This document shows, in pieces, positions 59,602 to 64,000 of a stretch of 64,000 nucleotides of DNA. Source of the DNA: JBBQFI01 sp038321775. GTDB taxonomy: Bacteria > Verrucomicrobiota > Verrucomicrobiia > Chthoniobacterales > UBA10450. Both the position numbers and the translations under genes were made by a program. Position 1 is the stretch's first letter, and the number at the start of each line of letters is the position of its first letter. The stretch covers positions 43,338-107,337 of the forward strand of contig JBBQFI010000011.1 in the NCBI GenBank assembly GCA_038321775.1, written 5' to 3'. The notes beneath the pieces were generated by a model. That model was not told the origin of the DNA and searched no databases. It saw only the letters and a list, made by a program, of their open reading frames with translations.

Positions 59602-60996
59602 TCAGGGCATCTTCGCCAATCGCATCAACTCGCTAGGGTTTTTCGCTTCGTCCAGCTTCCAGCCCGCATCCAAAATCTTCTGCGCGCCCGCTTCGCCTAA
59701 GGCAGGCACGACGAGCGCATTGAACTTGCCTTCAAGTTGTTTGTCGGTCACCGGGTTCTTCGCGTTGCCTAACGGATAATCGACCCGTTTCGAGAGGGTA
59801 CGATCGTCGTGCAACGTCACGTGCACGATATTGGCGACGGCCTTGGCGTAGAGAGAGGTCAGCTCTGCGTTGCGCTGCACGGTCACGTTCTCGAGAAATT
59901 TCCAGATCTTCGGATCCATGAAACGCTTGGGCTGGAATTGTTTCTCCGTTACCTCGCCGTCGATCAGGGCAATGCTCGTGATATAGGGCAGACTGTGATC
60001 GGCGGTTTCGCGTGTTTCCGGTTTCCATTTTTCCGGTTCGCTCCCGATGATGTCGACCGAGGCGTCGTGACTCTCGATTCGGACCGAACGAATCTGCGAC
60101 GGATCGCCGATCTGCTCGCGCAAAAACATGGCCGCCTCGATTGCACTCTGGCTGTGATATTCGGCCGGCCAATATTTGATGCTGGTGTTGAGAATCATTG
60201 CCGCGGTGCCTTCATTCAAATTCTTCTCGTTAGGCCGCTTCACGAAAACCTCGCCAACGTCGCCTAACGAGACTCCGAGCTCTTTTTCGAAACCCATCTG
60301 GCCTTCAAAAATCGGCGCGGGACCGGTCATGCCGGCACGAGCGAGAAGTGCCGCGTAGACGCCGCAACGCGCCGCATTGGCAAAGGCCACACCTTTCCAA
60401 TGCGAAAGCTCACCGACTCGCGCCTGCCGAAAGGCCGCGCAATTCACACCGGCGATATTCACGGCATGCCGTGTTTTCTCTTCATCGAGTTTCATCAAAC
60501 GCGCAGCCGCGAGAGCGGTCGAAAACGCGCCGTAAGTCGGATGATCCCAACCGCGCGCGCGAATGCTGGCAGCGTCGCAAAAGCGGCATTGCACTTCGTA
60601 GGCGAGCGCGATCGCGGTGATCAGATCGCGACCATTCGCACCAACGCTCTCCGCCACGGCGAGCGCGGCAGCAATATTATCGCTCGGATGCGCGGGCTCT
60701 TTCGAAAGATATGTGTCGTTGTAATCGAAATAGCGAATACAGCAACCAGTTGCGAAGGCGGCCCAATCCGGCGGCGCCTTGTGATCGGTGCCAATAATGG
60801 TGCCGCCATTTTTCGCCGAGAAATCCGACGCAACCTTGCGCGCAATTGTGCACGGTTCCGCATCCCAGGCGCCGAGCGCGCAGCCGAAGGAATCGATCAC
60901 GCGCCGTTTTACCTCGTGCACCACTTCGGACGAGAGGTCTTCAAAATTTAAGGAACAGGAATATTCCGCGAGGCGATGAGCGAGTGATTTGGACAT
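59602..60996 (-). CDS. prpD: 2-methylcitrate dehydratase (MmgE/PrpD family)
   Basis: The 464-residue protein shows the family pattern: RVIDSFGCALGAW, TGCCIRYFDYNDTYLSKEPAHPSDNI (active-site Asp, His), YEVQCRFCDAASIRARGWDH, WKGVAFANAARCGVYAALLA and KYWPAEYHSQSAIEAAMFLR. It is first in the prpD-prpB-prpC run. No prpR or acnD gene is adjacent. It has three TCGTTAGGC-type matches: two exact (60227, 60262) and one near match (59768). Confidence 0.94.
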   Translation of the reverse strand: MSKSLAHRLAEYSCSLNFEDLSSEVVHEVKRRVIDSFGCALGAWDAEPCTIARKVASDFSAKNGGTIIGTDHKAPPDWAAFATGCCIRYFDYNDTYLSKEPAHPSDNIAAALAVAESVGANGRDLITAIALAYEVQCRFCDAASIRARGWDHPTYGAFSTALAAARLMKLDEEKTRHAVNIAGVNCAAFRQARVGELSHWKGVAFANAARCGVYAALLARAGMTGPAPIFEGQMGFEKELGVSLGDVGEVFVKRPNEKNLNEGTAAMILNTSIKYWPAEYHSQSAIEAAMFLREQIGDPSQIRSVRIESHDASVDIIGSEPEKWKPETRETADHSLPYITSIALIDGEVTEKQFQPKRFMDPKIWKFLENVTVQRNAELTSLYAKAVANIVHVTLHDDRTLSKRVDYPLGNAKNPVTDKQLEGKFNALVVPALGEAGAQKILDAGWKLDEAKNPSELMRLAKMP

Positions 60997-61119
60997 GATG
61001 GAAAAATGCGAAGGAGCAATCTGCCGATGAATCGCCGCACGGCAACCTCCAGGCGCGCACGCGCAATCTACAATTCATCCGTGGTCATTCGCCCGATCTC
61101 ATGATTAGATTTCCCTCAC

Positions 61120-62475
<1,356 letters not shown>

Positions 62476-62499
62476 CTCGTTAGGCTGACGCAGTTCCAA

Positions 62500-62575
62500 T
62501 GTGGGAGGGGCCTCAGTGCCCCGACTGCTGCGAATTTAACCTCCCGTTGGTCGGGGCGCTAAGGCCCCTCCCACA
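62500..62575. repeat. Palindromic repeat covering the 3' end of the MFS gene
   Basis: Two 26-base arms (62500-62525 and 62550-62575) are inverted copies with two mismatches, GC-rich in the stems, with a 24-base loop. The right arm and part of the loop are translated as the last residues of the MFS protein, and the stop codon lies inside the element. It separates convergent genes and could terminate both, but its symmetry and arm length look like a dispersed REP-type repeat. Confidence 0.8.
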
Positions 62576-63861
62576 TTTTCCCGCGGGCACAAGAGCACCA
62601 CCAGCGAGGCGATCGTCCAACACACGATCATCACGATAAATCCTCCGGAGAATGAGCCGCCACTGCGCTGGCTCAAGTCACCGATTATTTTCGGACCAAA
62701 GAATCCGCCAATGCTGGCGGTGCAGTTAATGAATCCGATGGCCGCGGCCGCGGCCGAACTGGAAAGAAATGCGGAAGGAAGCGCCCAGAACGATGGCAGA
62801 TACGCAGTAGTTCCAAATCCGATCAGCGAGAATACCACGACGAGCAACGCGTTCGAATGCGGAAACAGAAACCACGCACTGAGCGCGAGCGCAGCAGTTA
62901 ATTGCGGAATGGCAAAATGCCAGCGGCGTTCACGAGTGCGATCGGAGTTCCAGCCGAGCAGCAGCATTCCGATGAGGCCCGCGACAAATGGAATCGCACC
63001 GATCCAACCGATGCGTTGAACGTCAGTCCATCCCGTGAGCCGCTGAAGCATCGTCGGCATCCAAAACCAAAAGGCGTAGCCACCGGTATAGCAGAAGAAA
63101 AGCCCGATCGTGAGCAGCACGACCTGCGGCTGTCGGAGCGCCTCCCAAATCGTTACGTGCTCCACGTGTGCTTTGGCGTTACGCTCTTCGGCAAGACGAG
63201 TGGCTAACCAATCGCGTTCGTTAGGCTGCAACCATCGCACCTCGTTAGGCCGATCGGGCAGCACAAACAAGGTCGCAGTTCCTAACACGATCGCGGGAAT
63301 GCCTTCGAGCAGGAAAAGCCATCGCCATCCAGGAATATCGAGCCAGTGAACGCGCAGGATCGCGCCGGCAAGGGGTCCGCCCAGAATATAAGCGATCGGA
63401 ATAGCAGACATAAAACGCGCGATCGCCTTGGCTCGATCCTGATAAATGAACCAGTGCGAAAGATAAACAATCACTCCAGGAAAAAATCCTGCCTCGGCCG
63501 CGCCCAACAGGAAACGCGCGCCGTAAAGTTCCAGAGGACTGCGCACAAAACCTGTCAGCGTTGTCAGCGCGCCCCACATGATCAGGGTTAGCGACAGCAA
63601 GCGCTTTGCACTCCAGCGTTCCACCAAGAGCGCCCCGGGAATTTGCAGCCCGAGATAACCGATGAAGAAAATTCCGCTTGCCGTTCCAAAGACCGAATCA
63701 GTCAACCCCAGTTCGCCTTTCATCCCGAGCGCCGCGTAGGCGATGTTCGTGCGATCTAGATAGTTCGCGACGTAGAGGAGAAACAAAAATGGCAGGAGGC
63801 GCCACGCGATGCGACTGCGCGCACTTGCTCCGGCGTTTATTTCCAACAAGCCCATGAGCAT
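62536..63861 (-). CDS. MFS permease, anion:cation symporter-like
   Basis: The likely start is Met 63861 (MLMGLLEINAGASARSRIAW) or 63855; the frame extends further upstream without support. The 441-residue protein has twelve helices. VANYLDRTNIAYAALGMKGE, GLQIPGALLVERWSAKRLLS, RFLLGAAEAGFFPGVIVYLS and IGWIGAIPFVAGLIGMLLLG match the ACS (phthalate permease/ExuT-like) group that imports organic anions. The C-terminal GGALAPRPTGG is encoded by the palindromic repeat rather than by ancestral sequence. Neighbours in acid metabolism suggest a carboxylate substrate. Confidence 0.9.
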   Translation of the reverse strand: MLMGLLEINAGASARSRIAWRLLPFLFLLYVANYLDRTNIAYAALGMKGELGLTDSVFGTASGIFFIGYLGLQIPGALLVERWSAKRLLSLTLIMWGALTTLTGFVRSPLELYGARFLLGAAEAGFFPGVIVYLSHWFIYQDRAKAIARFMSAIPIAYILGGPLAGAILRVHWLDIPGWRWLFLLEGIPAIVLGTATLFVLPDRPNEVRWLQPNERDWLATRLAEERNAKAHVEHVTIWEALRQPQVVLLTIGLFFCYTGGYAFWFWMPTMLQRLTGWTDVQRIGWIGAIPFVAGLIGMLLLGWNSDRTRERRWHFAIPQLTAALALSAWFLFPHSNALLVVVFSLIGFGTTAYLPSFWALPSAFLSSSAAAAAIGFINCTASIGGFFGPKIIGDLSQRSGGSFSGGFIVMIVCWTIASLVVLLCPRENVGGALAPRPTGG

Positions 63862-64000
63862 GAAGCATAACGCGCGGCGCGCAACGCTCTCAATTGGAAT
63901 CGCGCTGCAGCAGAATTTCCGGTAGCGGCCGCGGCGCGCGGGGTGGCGATGGCGGCCCGCCCTCCCGAACATTAAGTTCTGCGGCCTTAGTAAAGACTAT

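Overview
The window comes from a diderm, Gram-negative bacterium. It has LpxD (lipid A), a meso-diaminopimelate pathway, SppA, several lipoproteins and a type IV pilus or type II secretion motor set. I infer a member of the PVC group, most likely a soil Verrucomicrobiota (Chthoniobacter-like). The reasons are the moderately high GC, weak Shine-Dalgarno sites, a short very basic protein at 8.0 kb, the 7TM/GAF histidine kinases and the overall gene mix. No rRNA or other marker in the window fixes the lineage.

Layout. 0-5 kb: the end of a ketosynthase-like gene and two tandem sensor kinases. 5-13 kb: housekeeping genes (class II aldolase, lpxD, a lone receiver, a YacP-type NYN protein, a small basic protein, a coiled-coil envelope protein and lipoprotein, glgC, glmS). 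12.5-18 kb: two PilB/GspE ATPases separated by a cloverleaf-like repeat, then PilC and a pseudopilin. 18-23 kb (minus): dapF-dapA-dapB-folK-panB-OmpA-like. 23-26.6 kb (plus): an NlpC/P60-like protein, a LysE-like exporter, a relic of an FtsX-type permease, an ABC-2 permease, a DksA-like protein, L33 and S18. 26.7-32.8 kb (minus): a secreted protein of unknown function, then the tightly overlapping run sppA-CPBP protease-thiL-tsaE-tsaB-alr-RelE-like.

33.2-42.7 kb (minus) is the most unusual gene set: one compact six-gene operon of membrane patatin lipase, diheme cytochrome c lipoprotein, a small unknown protein, a catalase-fold hemoprotein, an unknown membrane protein and a DyP peroxidase. I infer a lipid-release plus heme-peroxide (oxylipin-like) system. 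42.8-50.1 kb (minus) holds a GH3 glycosidase lipoprotein translationally coupled to a two-module NRPS (A-PCP-C-A-PCP-TE). Its thioesterase carries Cys at the nucleophile position, and its first adenylation domain lacks the usual Asp that binds the alpha-amino group. 50.3-51.3 kb holds a tRNA-Arg(TCT) and the remains of an element integrated in it: a broken integrase and a 51-nt duplication of the tRNA 3' half. 51.4-57.1 kb: Ada, DUF1203, a DUF5329-like protein, an AsmA-like protein, a phospholipase D-type synthase and a class A beta-lactamase. 57-64 kb: a methylcitrate-cycle operon (prpD-prpB-prpC plus thioesterase), a fused 3-oxoacid CoA-transferase and an MFS permease.

Across the whole window the 9-mer TCGTTAGGC occurs about 32 times by eye on both strands, against roughly 0.5 expected by chance. 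It falls in every reading frame that does not create a stop, and once as an inverted pair at the end of a gene. This behaves like a DNA uptake sequence or other genome-wide recognition word, and it sits in a genome that encodes type IV pilus-type motor genes.
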